Below, piece by piece: positions 23,646 to 34,967 of a DNA stretch of 64,000 nt. This DNA comes from Bidens hawaiensis (taxonomy: Eukaryota > Streptophyta > Magnoliopsida > Asterales > Asteraceae): NCBI GenBank assembly GCA_021521415.1, contig JAIQDT010010027.1:1-64000 (forward strand), written 5' to 3'. Each line of letters starts with the position of its first letter. The first letter of the stretch is position 1. The notes under the pieces were generated by a model. That model was given only the letters and a program-made list of their open reading frames with translations, had not been told where the DNA came from and did no database searches. The position numbers and the translations under genes are program-made.

Positions 23646-25830
23646 TGTAACATCCTACTTTTTGCTATTATAATAAAATAAATTTCGTCAATTTAATAGT
23701 GGGTCATCATCGGTTTAGATAATAGAATATGAGTTGGGCTTGTGTTGGTTAAATGAATATGAATTATGGACTTGGGTTGAAGGAAAGACCATGGGATTAA
23801 GCCCATGACCCATAAATATATAAACCATAATCACCACTTAATCCTTCATTTCACATATTCCATACACCATCAAAAGCACACACTTAAGCTTTATCTCTAG
23901 TTCTTCCTCTCTCTAAACCGAAACCAAGAAGGAAACCGAGCACCGACCCTAGGTAATGATAGTATGTTATTGTTCGAGCTTAGACCCGCTAGATATAGTC
24001 ACGAAACGACGAGCCGACACCGTTAAACCGTTTAAGTCACGAGATCCGGGTGGAATCAGGTATTAACCGAACCTAAGATGAGCTTAGGGGTCACCCTAGC
24101 TCAGATCTGGACCGAACAAGACGAAAAACGATGAAAAACGAGTTAAAACTCGTTTTTCCGGCGAATTCGCGGTTTTCCGGCGGCGGCGCCGGAAATGTGT
24201 ACGAGGAAAAGGGAATGTCAGAGAATGTTCCTGACATTCTCTGACCTAACCCTAGTTCGCTAACGGGAAGTTAACGAACTAGAGGTGATTCGCTAAGTAG
24301 GAGATAACAAACTAGCTTCTGATTCGTGATAGTCAGTTCGCTAAAGGAGATAACGAATTAGCTCATCCAGTTCACTACGTCAGATAGCGAATTGGGCTAA
24401 AGAACTAGGATAGCGAACTGGTTAACGAATCAAGTCAGATTCAGATGACGAATTAGATGCTGATCAGTTAACGAACCAGATCACAAAAGATAACGAATTA
24501 GGCTTAATTAGTTATAAGAAATGGGTTAGCGAATTAGAAGACAATTTAAAATCCTAATGGAAAATGTGTTTAGACAGTTAATGAAAATAATATTTTTTCA
24601 AGCTGACCTGCCAGCTTAACCCCAGCCAGGGGCTCTGCCCCTTGGACCCTGCTAGGGGCTGCCGCCCTAGAACCCCACTGCTAGGGGCGCTGCCCCCGGA
24701 CCCTCGTTCGTTGAGGGTAATAATTAAACTAGAAAGACGATATATGTAGTGATAGTTTATTGATACGTATAATTATTATAAAGTTAGTCATGCACAGCTA
24801 AGAAGGGGATAACCGTAAACGGTGAACGCAACCGCCTTGAGGTGAGTTTCTAGCCCCACTCTCTTGTTATGTTTTCGGGGCTGTGTGCATACTCGATGTG
24901 ATAGTTAATACACTTACTTTAAGTGGTAAGTGTATGCCTTGTATGATTTATGTATGATGATTGCTTGACGGTGTGTGAACGACCTTTGGATATTGCATGT
25001 GCCGTCAAGTGGTAGTTAAAGGTATGATTGATATGTATGATGTATGAATGATGTATGTATGAATGCATATGATGTATGAATAATGTATGTACGATATGTT
25101 AATGGTACGTGAACGCTCTTCGGAGATCGCACGTATTGTCAAGGAACGTATGTAAGGGACAGGTACGATATAGCAGTACGAATTTAGGGAACCGACCCTA
25201 ATAGTATCGGCGAATGAAGGGAACCGACCCTAATAGTATCGGCGAATGAAGGGAACCGACCCTAATAGTATCGGCGAATGAAGGGAACCGACCCTAATAG
25301 TATCGGTGAATGCAGGGAACCGACCCTAATACTATCGGCGAATGCAGGGAACCGACCCTAATAATATCGGCGAATGCTATAGGGCAGAATGCTCTTTAAG
25401 GGTATATGTAAGAATGAAAGTATGTACGTAAGTATGTAAATATGTATGTAAAAAAAGACGAAAGTATGTGTCATCGGATACATGTGTATGTATATGGATG
25501 TAATGTATGTTACCTGATTAACTAGAACTCACTCAGCGTAGCTGACTTTTAGTATGCACGCAGGTGAGTAGAATGAGGCAGCTCGCTTGATGAAGACACA
25601 TGGCATGGAATTGAAGACACTGGCATCTCAAGGAAATGTTATGATGTTTTAAAGACTATGTTTGATTTTAAATAACTATGAACGTTTGTTAAGACAAGAA
25701 ATGATGGATATGTAATATATTGGTTGAAGTTTTATATTCCGTGTAATGTTTTAATTAACTCTGATATTTAGAACTATGTTTATGAGTAAATCCAACGTCC
25801 ATAGTATGGCACCGGTAACGGAGCCTTACA
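23646..25830 (+). repeat. 3' LTR of the gypsy chromovirus
   Basis: 2185 bp, TGTAACATCC to GGAGCCTTACA, with the same module order as the 5' LTR. It differs by scattered substitutions, a ~15-base deletion in the TAACGAATT array and six instead of four 32-bp units (25186-25377). The TATA box is at 23817-23824. Confidence 0.95.
25186..25377 (+). repeat. Six 32-bp tandem units in the 3' LTR
   Basis: The same unit as 17971-18098, repeated six times. The two-unit difference explains most of the 66-bp length difference between the LTRs. Confidence 0.93.
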
Positions 25831-26669
25831 TAACTGATTCAATGTTTTATATATAACATGATCTCATATCGAGTCTCAAAACATGTGAACTCACCAACCA
25901 TTGTGTTGACTTTTTAAACGTATGTTTTGTAGGGAATTAACAATGCTCACAAGGAATCATGAAGACGGGATCTCAATGCACAATTAGGATACCTTTTTGG
26001 AGGGATTTCGCTTGTATGACCTTATCGAAGTTTAAGGTCATATACAAGAAATCTCCCTTTTGACTTCAGCTAATTTTATTTGAAAATTAATGGTTTGTAA
26101 ATGCTTTTAAAACTGTTGGTATCATAATACATGTATGTTGGCGATAATCATATGCTTATGGTATACATGAGTCACGCGCTGGTGTTTTTGTTTTGGCTGG
26201 GTGTGACATTTTCTCTCTCCTTCACTCACAACTACTTTAAAAATAATGTTAGAATTTATACATTGCGAATAGTAGAAACCCTATTTAATTTTCCATATAA
26301 CATTTTCTCTCTCTTATACTCACACTCACTCATAACCATATCATATAATTTACAAAATTCACTCACATAATTATAGGTTACGGGCTAAATAGGCTACGCA
26401 GCCCGACATCGGGATGATGTGACAAAGGATTGGACTTGGGATGGTAAACTTCCCCTTTTGTGGAACAAGTTTTGGAGGTGAGGCCACCCTCTCTATCTCT
26501 CTCTCATGCATATATACAAATATACAATATATACAATTATAATATTTTTTTAATGGGGTTTGTAAAGGTTTGTTATTGTAGAAAAAGTGTGGGCATTTGA
26601 GAAAAGTTTGGAATATGATGTGACGCTTATGTGGTGGTTTGCGAAGGTTTGTTGTTGTAGATGCTCTTA
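25831..26669. other. Continuation of the older host sequence; no gene seen
   Basis: 'gttggtatcataatacatg' and GGCTGGGTGTGACA near 26195-26208 look like the end of a gypsy LTR, probably continuing 15721-16432. After it come CT-rich stretches (26209-26220, 26486-26505) and AT-rich DNA. The small plus frame at 26131-26370 has no recognisable features. Confidence 0.4.
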
Positions 26670-28686
26670 GATCATGTGTAGTGGATGGTGCCCCTATATG
26701 CTATGGTCAGTATTTTGCGCCATGTGACGACACGTCACCATAGGGCTTTCAACAAAAAAATGATCAATATGATGTAGTGGATGAAGCTCCTTTTAATCAT
26801 TACCTCACTATTATTTTTTTCTTAAAAATAATACAAATAACATTTCATCAAATAGCTAAAATTTACATTAAATTAATCGTCTTCGTCTTCCCATTCAAAC
26901 TCATCTTTGTCGTCCCATCCAAACTCATCTTCGCTTTCTTCGTCTCCTTCTTCAACTTCTTCGTCCTCTCCTGCAAACTCATATTCACTTTCCTCGTCTC
27001 CTTCTTCGTCATCACCGCTTGTTACGTTTTCACCTTCGTCTCGAATTGGCTAAATTGACCAAGCATGTTGGACCAAATCTGCAATACACGAATTATGTAT
27101 CTCACTTGGACGCAGATCATAAGCATTTTGCACTCTCTCCCCATAGTTGCTTGAGTTTGTTGTTGAACATCCACCGATATATAATGTTGACATATTGCCC
27201 TCTCATCGTCTTCTATAATCATATTATGCAATATGATACACGTATACATAGCATATCTCATTTTTTACAACGTCCGTAAACGACATGGATTTCTCACAAA
27301 TACTAATGTTGGCGAAGAACCCCAAAAAAACCTCTTGATGTTCTTTCAAAAAGAACTCTTGTACTTTCCTAAAATATTATCTATTTCCATCGATTAGGTC
27401 TTTAAACCTTTTTGCGATAATCGAATATACCGAATATATCCCATCTCGCAAATAGTATCAATGTAGGTAGTAGTTACCGTTAGCCCAAAACAATGCGACT
27501 TGTATGGTAGCGAAGATGCAATCCTCTACAACAAAGATGCCTACAAAAAGTTTAGCTCGTTATTCGAGCCATGGCTGCCAAAGTAGGCCAACCAAACCCA
27601 AAGGTCGTGTGGAGAAATTGTTTGAAGACTGATCGTTGGCACCACGTGTGTATTGACATCGTCATGCAGTTGGACAGCTAGACCACTTCCGATGCATAAA
27701 ATCTATACTCCCGATCATGCTGGGTAAACCATGTCCCCTTACATGTACTGAGTAAATTTGTTGTAGGACGTTACAAGTGGGTCTTCTCAGATAACATGCA
27801 CCGTATAGTTGTATTATGCGTATATAAATTAATTAATTAATTTTTTTTCAAATAAATGCAAGTAGAATTTTTTTTGAAAAGTTAATAATATACCGTGGCA
27901 AAAATACTCCAAGGTGTCTCGTGTTGTTTTTTTCACAAGTTTTAAGTACTCGTCATTGGTGTCGATCGTGTTTTTGTAGGTGAGCACGCGTAACGCTGAA
28001 GTATACTTCTTGATAGGCGTGAATCCTAACAACTCTCGTGCATCCCATTTTTGCTTAAGGAGTTAAGGTAATCAAACTCGTGCTCCAAATCTTCAGCAAT
28101 GCACAAATATAAACTCTTAAACATCAAAAGCGACGTCTAAAAACCTGTGAGTTCTTATATCTCGGCGGGTCATTAAAGTAATCTTTCATCAAACGATCAT
28201 TCGTGCCCAAACGATCTCGATCGATATAATCTCTTCTAAAGACCGGGTGAGGAGAAGAATGAAGAGATTGCATATAGTTTGACACGAGCGTAATTGCACT
28301 CGTAATCGCCTCATCTGCCTCGTCATCGGTCGTGTGCTCGTTATTCTCCAAATATCAGTTGATTATCTCGGATGAAGAGGGATAATCTATTTTGTTGGTG
28401 TTTTGATCAGAAAATTTTATATAAAATTGTGAGGATTGTTGTAGAGTTTTGTAGGATTTGTAGAGGGTTTTTATAAAAGTGTGAGAATTTTTGTAGGGGT
28501 TTTTGATGATTATCTAGGAAAAACTAAGCTAGTCGTTGTCAAAAGGCTAGTTTGACAGTCGACGTTGTGTGAAAGGTGCCCCCACCAAAATTCCACTCTA
28601 GGCGCCCTAGGGTTCGCGCAGAGAGGAAGGGGTCCGCGACGCTTTGTGAGCGTTTTGGGTGGGTATGACTCCCACTACACATTGTC
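26670..28686 (-). mobile_element. Harbinger-type DNA transposon, decayed (2.0 kb)
   Basis: The left end GATCATGTGTAGTGGATGG and the reverse complement of the right end (GACAATGTGTAGTGGGAG) form a terminal inverted repeat. Both resemble the ends of the element at 47634-51785. The flanks are TTA (left) and TAA (right), the size of a PIF/Harbinger target site but not identical. The interior encodes a degraded minus-strand transposase. Confidence 0.75.
26880..28351 (-). pseudogene. Harbinger transposase (plant transposon protein family), heavily broken
   Basis: The N-terminal part (28351-28124) reads MENNEHTTDDEADEAITSA, then a block ending in FRRRF. It matches the start of the better copy at 47934, including 'DRLMxDYF'. 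The next block (28032-27829) carries SALRVLTYKNTIDTNDEYL and TTRDTLEYF, and is followed by an apparent intron. Farther down, in several frames, come IDFMHRKW (the first catalytic Asp region, about 27700), YYLRDGIYSVYS and CIILHNMIIEDDERA (27240). At 27050-26880 the minus strand is a Glu/Asp-rich tail. Many stops and frameshifts are present. The family is a DDE nuclease that cuts at the inverted repeats. The plus-strand frame at 26777-27058 is the shadow of the acidic tail. Confidence 0.82.
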
Positions 28687-29842
28687 TAATAACTCAAATA
28701 AAGTATTTTAAAACCTTCCTTATGACAACGTCTTTTGATTTTTATCTATAGTATTAAAATATTTTTGTGTTAACGTAATGTGAAAGTCATCTAATATGGC
28801 GTGGGATGTAAGCGGAGAAGATTTTTATAGAAGTGTTTATAAGGGGATGTTAGCAGTTCAAGTCTCGTTCTTTGCATCATGTCGTGCGCAATCCAGAAGT
28901 TGGACCTTCAGTGATGGGTTTCCAATGGAATTAGTGGTGGGAAAGTGTTTAGGTGATTCAAGAGATTGGATGAATCTAATTGTGTCAAGTGTTTAGGTGA
29001 CTTTGTCTTTCAAGCCGCTAGACCCAAACAACCCGATTAAAACATGTTTCGGGCATAGGAATGTGTAGGCACTTTAGTTCTGGTTAAAATGAATATGCAC
29101 ACGGTCATTGGAGATGTTAAGCTATTAAAATACGATGGTCGATGGGGATGGACAAGGGCAGATCTTCTTAGGGGCGGGCAAGGGTCCCCCCCCCCCCCTC
29201 CCCTCCCCTCCCCTCCCCTCCCGTTTTTTGGCTTAGAAATAGCATAATTTTGAATTTTTTTTCTTCAACAAAGGTCTGTCATGATGCCTGATTGCCTTCG
29301 ATGGTGGTGGATGTCGTTTAGTAATTTCCAAGAAAAAAGGATATACTTCTATTTTTCATAATAGGTTCTAGTGTTCTACTTTTTTCTTTAAATGTTTTTT
29401 TTCTTTTAAATTATTGTTGATGTTTATTATGTTAACCATTTTTATAATCTATTTGACTTTACTAAATGTAATTTTAAAGTTACTATTAAAAATGTGCATC
29501 GTATGTATAGATATACTCATTTTGTTGTAATAAACAAATGTAAGAACTTGTTATTTGTTTTTTAATTTATGGTATTTATTATGTAAAATAGTAGGTTGTT
29601 TTTTTGTCTAAGAACTTAATTTTTATTTTTAAGAACCCCCCCCCAACCACCCCAATCCCCAAATATACGTGTTCAAATTCCGTCACTGGGGATGGAGTTG
29701 TGTTCACGTTAGGCTATATATATCATTATAGTAGACAAATGCCCATGCGATGTAGCAGTGACGGGTGGTCCATTAGACAAACCTTAACTGATTTAAGACC
29801 GTTAATAATCATGCATTTAATCGGTTTATCTTGTGGAATTAG
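28687..29842. other. No gene recognised; C-rich tract
   Basis: Positions 29185-29222 are a C run grading into (CCCCT)n, and another C run lies at about 29637-29645. Short frames (28796-28996, 29604-29846) show no motifs. The rest is AT-rich unassigned DNA. Confidence 0.5.
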
Positions 29843-30922
29843 ATGACGACGTTTACTCGTATAACTGCAGGTAAGAGATGTTAGATGATGAAATTACGAG
29901 AATATGGGCGAAAACGGTGAAGAAAACGGACTTGAAACGAGGAAGTTATGACGAAAACAAGGATGTCTTGTTAAAAGCCATCGTAGCTTACGGTAGCCAC
30001 TGTAAGCTACGGTGAAATTTGAAGAAATAGCACACCGTATGCCAGTTTGTACCCTCCATAGGCACTTTGGAAGCCACCGTAAGCTACGGTGGCCACCGTA
30101 GCTTACGATGGACGCGTCGCAGATTTTTGTAACTGCCATATTAACTCGTATTTTGGACGGCTTTTAGGAGGATTATCATTATCTTTTCATTGTGGACGAC
30201 CTAGAGGCGATTTTTGGGGTGCCATTGATCAATTGTGAGTTGTGTCACTATAAAACACTTGTTTTCAATCTGTATGACTACTATAATTGAAGGAATGATG
30301 AACCGAATCATGCTCGGCTAAATCCCTTTGTGTTTTCCCTCGGATTGTAAGGTTTTATTATGAATATTTGGTTGAATGTTTATGCAATTTTTGAGATAAT
30401 AGTTTGATCTTACTGATTTCATTATTATGGTGTTAATGCATTGATTGATAGATTGTTAGTTTATTGAGTTCGTGTTCTAAACTGTTAGTTCTTGGTGTTT
30501 TAAGCAATCGAGATTAATCAGAAGGGATTCGGGGTTGGATAAACTAATTGGTTTTTGAATGATTACCTTGCGTTATCTAATCCAAGTACCTGATCTTTAA
30601 TTATCGCAATCGTTTACATAAACACGAACTTTATCTATTGTTCATCTCAGTTTAAACATTAACTTTGACATTCGTAGAAACCTATAACCGAGGGAAGGCA
30701 TATTCTCATATTGATTTTAAACCTGTTAAATTGTTTTTAGTTTTTATTGTTAAAACAAACCAAACAACCAAATCAATGAATTTACTTTTTACACTTAGTT
30801 AATATAGATAAATTACATAGCTACTTAGAATTTCCACAAACTCCCTGTGTTCGATACCCGCTTATCACTATCTAATTAGTTATAATCGGTTTATTTTTAA
30901 GTGAGTCTTCGACCTCACGTCA
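29843..30922 (+). other. LTR-like remnant with palindromic 19-mers
   Basis: The phrase 'aactccctgtgttcgatacc' near 30840 and an end CCTCACGTCA are typical of the transcribed end of plant gypsy LTRs. A start TGACGACGTTT is the best candidate for the other end. No flanking duplication is seen. Two pairs of 19-base palindromic units sit near the left end (29978-30014 and 30074-30111). I see no coding sequence. Confidence 0.3.
29978..30111. repeat. Palindromic units CCACCGTAAGCTACGGTGG
   Basis: CCACCGTAAGCTACGGTGG (30074-30092) is followed directly by its near-complement-order copy (30093-30111). A diverged pair lies at 29978-30014. Each unit is itself a near-perfect inverted repeat. Confidence 0.85.
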
Positions 30923-30957
30923 AGCGGGAAACAAAAATCATAGTAATCATGTAACAA

Positions 30958-31271
30958 TATGGATGTTCAAGGTTCATTTGAAACCTTGAAAACGTTTGAA
31001 CAAGCCATCACTTTTGGTCAGTCGGATTCCGAATGTTCAAACCGTAACAAACAGTTTTGGTTTATGGTTTATACAAAAAATATGGCATATAAAACCGGAC
31101 CAGACGGTAAACGTATCATTGAAGCTCAATGCGTGAAACCAAACCATTAGTAACAATTCAGTTTAAAGTTTCAACAGTTAAGTTTCGGTTCTCAAGAACA
31201 AAAAATCAAACTAACGATTTGGCTCACAGTATAACTTAGAAACCGTTAAAACCGAATTGTGAACATCCATA
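30958..31271. mobile_element. Small MITE-like element with 12-bp perfect terminal inverted repeats
   Basis: The left end TATGGATGTTCA and right end TGAACATCCATA are exact inverted repeats, and match 15 of 18 if extended. It is 314 bp long. I find no clear target duplication, so the superfamily is open. The small plus frame inside (30959-31150) has no recognised domain. Confidence 0.5.
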
Positions 31272-32340
31272 CGTAATATGTTAACTTTTTTTATTTGAAA
31301 AATTATAGCAATACCTTACCCAAATTAAAGACAATAAAATGCTCATTTTTATGTTGCAATTTTTTATAAAAAAATATTAACGTGTGAAAAGTTATAGCCG
31401 TTGAAAAATCGTTGGTGGGAAGTTATTTACAATTAAAATTAAAAGGAATTTTAAAGTTGAAGGGCAATGTTGTAACTATTTCATGACATATTTTCTAATT
31501 GACATGTTTATCCATATCTTACATGTTATATAAGGTGTATCTTAGGCATTAAAACTTGTAAATTACTTAAAAATTAGGTGTCTTAATTTGCCTATGTTTT
31601 TTATATTATATAAAGTATAGATATAGATATAGATGTAAGAAGTTAGTTGACTACTTAGAATATCATGGAGAATTGGCAGCAAAATCTTGTAAACATTAGT
31701 CATGCAAGGCTCATTACAAGTAAACTTAAATATATAAACATGAAAACAAAATTTACCAAGCTATCATCAGCATCAATAATCATAAAAGTACTCAGCCAGC
31801 TATCAGCTGACCGATTCAGAACCCGCAGCAATACTTTGTGGAGCGTCATCAGTAGTCATCAAGCAACTAGCAGAACCAAGAGCAAGAAAAATAACAGGAC
31901 CGCGGCATTATGACCGCAATAGATAATAGTAGCAACAACAAACTTAACCGCACCAGAAATTAGAAAATAATCCGAGATTGTCTCATTATGAAATTTAAGA
32001 AATATGGCACGAGAATCAGAGCGGATTCAAACATAACAATTTGTTTGTATAATAACAACTTCCGGGATCAAATCAGGGTTGAAAACAAACAACCAATATT
32101 TATCCACATAAACTGTCAAAAGAAAGGAAAGCAGCAGCCCAAAGCTCAGAGGAACCCGAAAAACAGTAGAACAGCAACTAGACATAATGAACAACATCAA
32201 GAATGAAAACAACTGACGAGCATAATCATAACTTTGCACCTAAATGATTGCAACATTAGGAACGAAATCAACATGAGGTAACAAGATTAGCAATTATATC
32301 ACCAGGAACAGAAACAGAAAAACAACAATATATAGGCCTA
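31272..32340. other. No gene seen; AT-rich DNA
   Basis: Short frames at 31665-31913 and 31988-32206 show no domain or codon structure that I recognise. A (TATAGA)n-like stretch lies at about 31613-31635. Confidence 0.5.
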
Positions 32341-32391
32341 GAGCCGAGCTGCTCGCGAGCCACTCGAGATCGGCTCGTTAAAAAGCTCGAT

Positions 32392-34212
32392 ATACTACTA
32401 CAGAACATGCAGATTAGAAGTGAATACTCATGTTTGAAGCGGTTTTTAACTGCTTCTAAGCTCATCGCTTCTAATTGATTTTGTTGCCTGTTTGAAGCGG
32501 TTTATTGATTTTCTGTTGTTTTGAAGCGGGTCGGTCTTTGAAGCGGTTTTCTTATATCAACCGCTTCTAACAAACAGTTTTAATATATTACAAAAAACAC
32601 CCAAAATTTCCAAATTAAAAGCTGCTATAATTACCAAAATATGCTGTAATTACAAACCTTAACAAAAAACAACCCGATCCGAAACTAACCCATAAACGAA
32701 AACAACCCGATCCGAAACTAACCCATAAACGAAAACCAAGCAAACTATCTACAACACATTTTGACTGCAAATTATGCTAAAGAATGTAGTGTTGATAAAA
32801 TGCAGAAATTACCAAGTAATATAATATTTACATTTTGACTTCATTTTAAGTTTTGTTCTAAAACCGAACCCGACCCAAACAAACCCAGGCTCGAATAACA
32901 ATAACATATATTGTAACTAATCCCAATTTACTAGAATACCCTTGGTAAACAAAGTTAACCTAACATGCTGTTATAAAAGATACTTAGTACATACAACTAA
33001 CAAACGCATATAAGCAAAATATCACATAAAGTATAAACAAAATTTAGATGTCGGTAGCAGCAACTTTTAGCTATTAGCTAACTATATGATTACTTTTGAA
33101 CACCCAACACAAGCCGGAATAACAAACCTGACTTGGGAACTAAAGAAAACCGCAAAACAAACCTAATATATAGTGTAATAAATAAATGATTATAAATGAT
33201 CAGAAAATGCTTACATTGTTGGGGAATTGATTCTGATAATGATAAACAAATTCGAAAATATGCTTCATGACCATGTGGATATAAAAAAATATACAGTTAA
33301 CTAGAAACCAATTAACAAAAACTAAAAAATACAAAAAATAGAAAGCATACCTCAACCATTTTCCATGTAAACATTTCCCCAAAAGCTTCTCGAATTATGT
33401 TCGTAAGAAGATAAATTTCTTGGTCCTTTATGCCTTTTAAAGAGTCTAAAATAAATACTTCTTTACGTTTGGGGGAAATTATAAACAATATCCAATGATA
33501 CCTACAAAACAGAAAGCTATAGAATAATTAGGTAAAAACGTAGTAATATACTATATAAAAGTTAATTAAAAGACAAAAAAATAAAATATGTATTACTCGG
33601 CCAAATAGGGAGGGAGCAAGCAAATATTCTTTATCTTTATGAAGACTTGATAATGTGAGCTTTAACGTCTCCGGGTTCAAGTTGGCACAAACGTGCAGTG
33701 ATTAAATGTACGCTTAGAAAACCGCATGGCTTTCCTAAACGAATAGACTCCTCACAGAAATACCACAAATAAAGAAAAATAAACATTATAAGACTAATAA
33801 AATCAATAATATATAAAACCAGTAAACTGTACCCAAAAAAAACTTACGTTTCAAACCAACTTAGGATAATGATATCAAGCCACCCTTTTGCGAATACTTT
33901 TAACATCACCTCATACTCAAGCCAATATGTTATGGCGTTTCAAACCAACTGGAGCATATTCCCGTCCAACGTGACGATGTAATCGATCAACCAAACTTTT
34001 AATCCTTTTAGACCGGTTTTTAATTACCTTCAAAGCTTTATCTATTTCTTTGGCCTGCCTTTCTTCATCAGTTTCAACAGTTTTCATCACCTGTGGTTGT
34101 TTAACCTTAATTTTTTTTGTAAGCGGTTAAACTCGATCATCTTCCAGATTAGCCCACTAAATAAACCGCTTCAAAATAAGACCACTTCTAAACTGTATGT
34201 TTTGTAGTAGTG
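32392..34212 (-). mobile_element. CACTA-type (En/Spm) non-autonomous element, 3-bp TSD GAT
   Basis: The right end, read inward on the minus strand, is CACTACTACAAAACATACAG. The left end is ATACTACTACAGAACATGCAG, so the leading CACTA is altered but the repeat is clear for about 30 bp. GAT flanks both sides (32389-32391, 34213-34215). Removing the element restores a continuous GAGCTCGATCGAGCC-like arm of the surrounding hAT-like repeat. Subterminal copies of GAAGCGGTTT/AAACCGCTTC occur at both ends (about 32437-32570 and 34120-34185), as CACTA transposases bind. No transposase is seen; a Ulp1-like fragment is present. Confidence 0.8.
33226..33710 (-). pseudogene. Ulp1-like (C48 cysteine protease) fragments in the CACTA element
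   Basis: Three exon-like pieces on the minus strand. 33710-33597 reads LSSLHKDKEYLLAPSLFGR, then a GT donor. 33500-33351 reads YHWILFIISPKRKEVFILDS and continues LKGIKDQEIYLL, then a GT donor after MVE. About 33290-33226 ends VMKHIFEFVYHY. The HW...LDSL block carries the catalytic His and Asp of the C48/SUMO-protease fold. In the last piece the place where the catalytic Cys is expected (before xxYVMK) appears to read Tyr, so the copy is probably dead. Ulp1-like genes are known passengers of plant CACTA and MULE elements. The phase between the first two pieces does not fit, implying a small indel. It is too short and broken to be an active protease. Confidence 0.65.
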
Positions 34213-34374
34213 GATCGAGCCGAGCTTAGTCCCGAGCTTAGTCGAGCCCAAGCCCGAGCTCGTTTAATAAATGAGCCCGATATTCAAGCTCAAGCTAGCT
34301 CGCGAGCCTAAACGAGCCTGTCATTTATATAATTTTTTAAAATATATATTTAACAATTTTAAATTTATATATAT

Positions 34375-34640
34375 ATATATAGAAAAAGGTTTAAATAAGA
34401 ATAAGGAGTTTTCTAGGAATGGTAAGAACCAACACATTTTTGAAATTTGGCATTATAAATTATGGTGAAAGAACAATTCTAGGAAACTATGTCGGTTATA
34501 ATGATGAAAGAGTAATTCTAGGAAACTATGTCGGTTATTGATAATTTTAAATCTCAACCATTGATTAACATGATCCAATGGCTATGATTTATTCCTAGTC
34601 TTCCTAGGAAATTATTTATTTTTATGATAACCCTCCCCTA
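34375..34640. mobile_element. Small MITE in a TA run with an internal ~40-bp duplication
   Basis: A segment bounded by TA runs, with inverted ends (left TAGAAAAAGGTTTAAATAAG, right reverse complement beginning TAGGGGAGGGTTATCATAAA). Inside, AATTCTAGGAAACTATGTCG and its flanks occur twice in tandem (34465-34502 and 34503-34542). I see no coding capacity. Confidence 0.45.
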
Positions 34641-34967
34641 TATATATATACATATATATATATATAATGTTATATAAAATAAAAAAAATAACTAAATAAT
34701 ATATATTATTCTATACATAAAATTATAATATAAAAAAATTTATAAAAATAATTATAATTATATAAAAATTAATTGATAAATAGTAAACGAGTCAAGCCTG
34801 AGCCGAGCTCGAGCTGAAAATCAACTACTCACGAGCTGAGCTCAAGCTTGAAAATCAACTACTCACGAGCAGAGCTCGAGCTTTAAAAATAGAGCTCAAA
34901 ACAAACCGAGCTCGAGCTCTGTGTAAGTTAAACGAGCTGAGCTCGAGCTTGGCTCATTTGCACCCCT

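Larger units (their letters stand above)
16433..25830 (+). mobile_element. Full-length Ty3/gypsy chromovirus (Tekay/Del type), decayed
   Basis: LTRs lie at 16433-18551 and 23646-25830, a tRNA-Met primer site at 18555, a polypurine tract at 23632, and between them gag, protease, RT, RNase H, integrase and a C-terminal chromodomain in gypsy order. The flanks are GAACT (16428-16432) and TAACT (25831-25835), a 5-bp target duplication with one mismatch. Long LTRs plus a chromodomain place it in the Tekay/Del lineage of plant chromoviruses (family knowledge, by motif only). The LTRs differ by scattered substitutions, a ~15-bp deletion and two extra 32-bp units, so the insertion is not very recent. 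Three frameshifts and three stops in pol make it non-autonomous now. Confidence 0.93.
32341..34967. mobile_element. hAT-like non-autonomous element rich in GAGCTCGAGC motifs
   Basis: Flanked by TAGGCCTA (32333-32340) and AAGGCCTA (34968-34975), an 8-bp target duplication with one mismatch, the size made by hAT elements. The right end reads CTCATTTGCACCCCT and the left begins GAGCCGAGCTGC. Both arms are filled with GAGCCGAGC/GAGCTCGAGC motifs in opposing orientation. The left arm is short because a CACTA-type element (32392-34212) is inserted in it. The interior right part holds another small MITE. Confidence 0.55.

Noticed and set aside
26777..27058. Plus-strand hydrophobic frame (Phe/Ile/Val-rich), membrane-protein-like
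   Set aside because: It is antisense to the Glu/Asp-rich tail of the minus-strand Harbinger transposase, and the hydrophobic look is a shadow of GAA/GAC codons.
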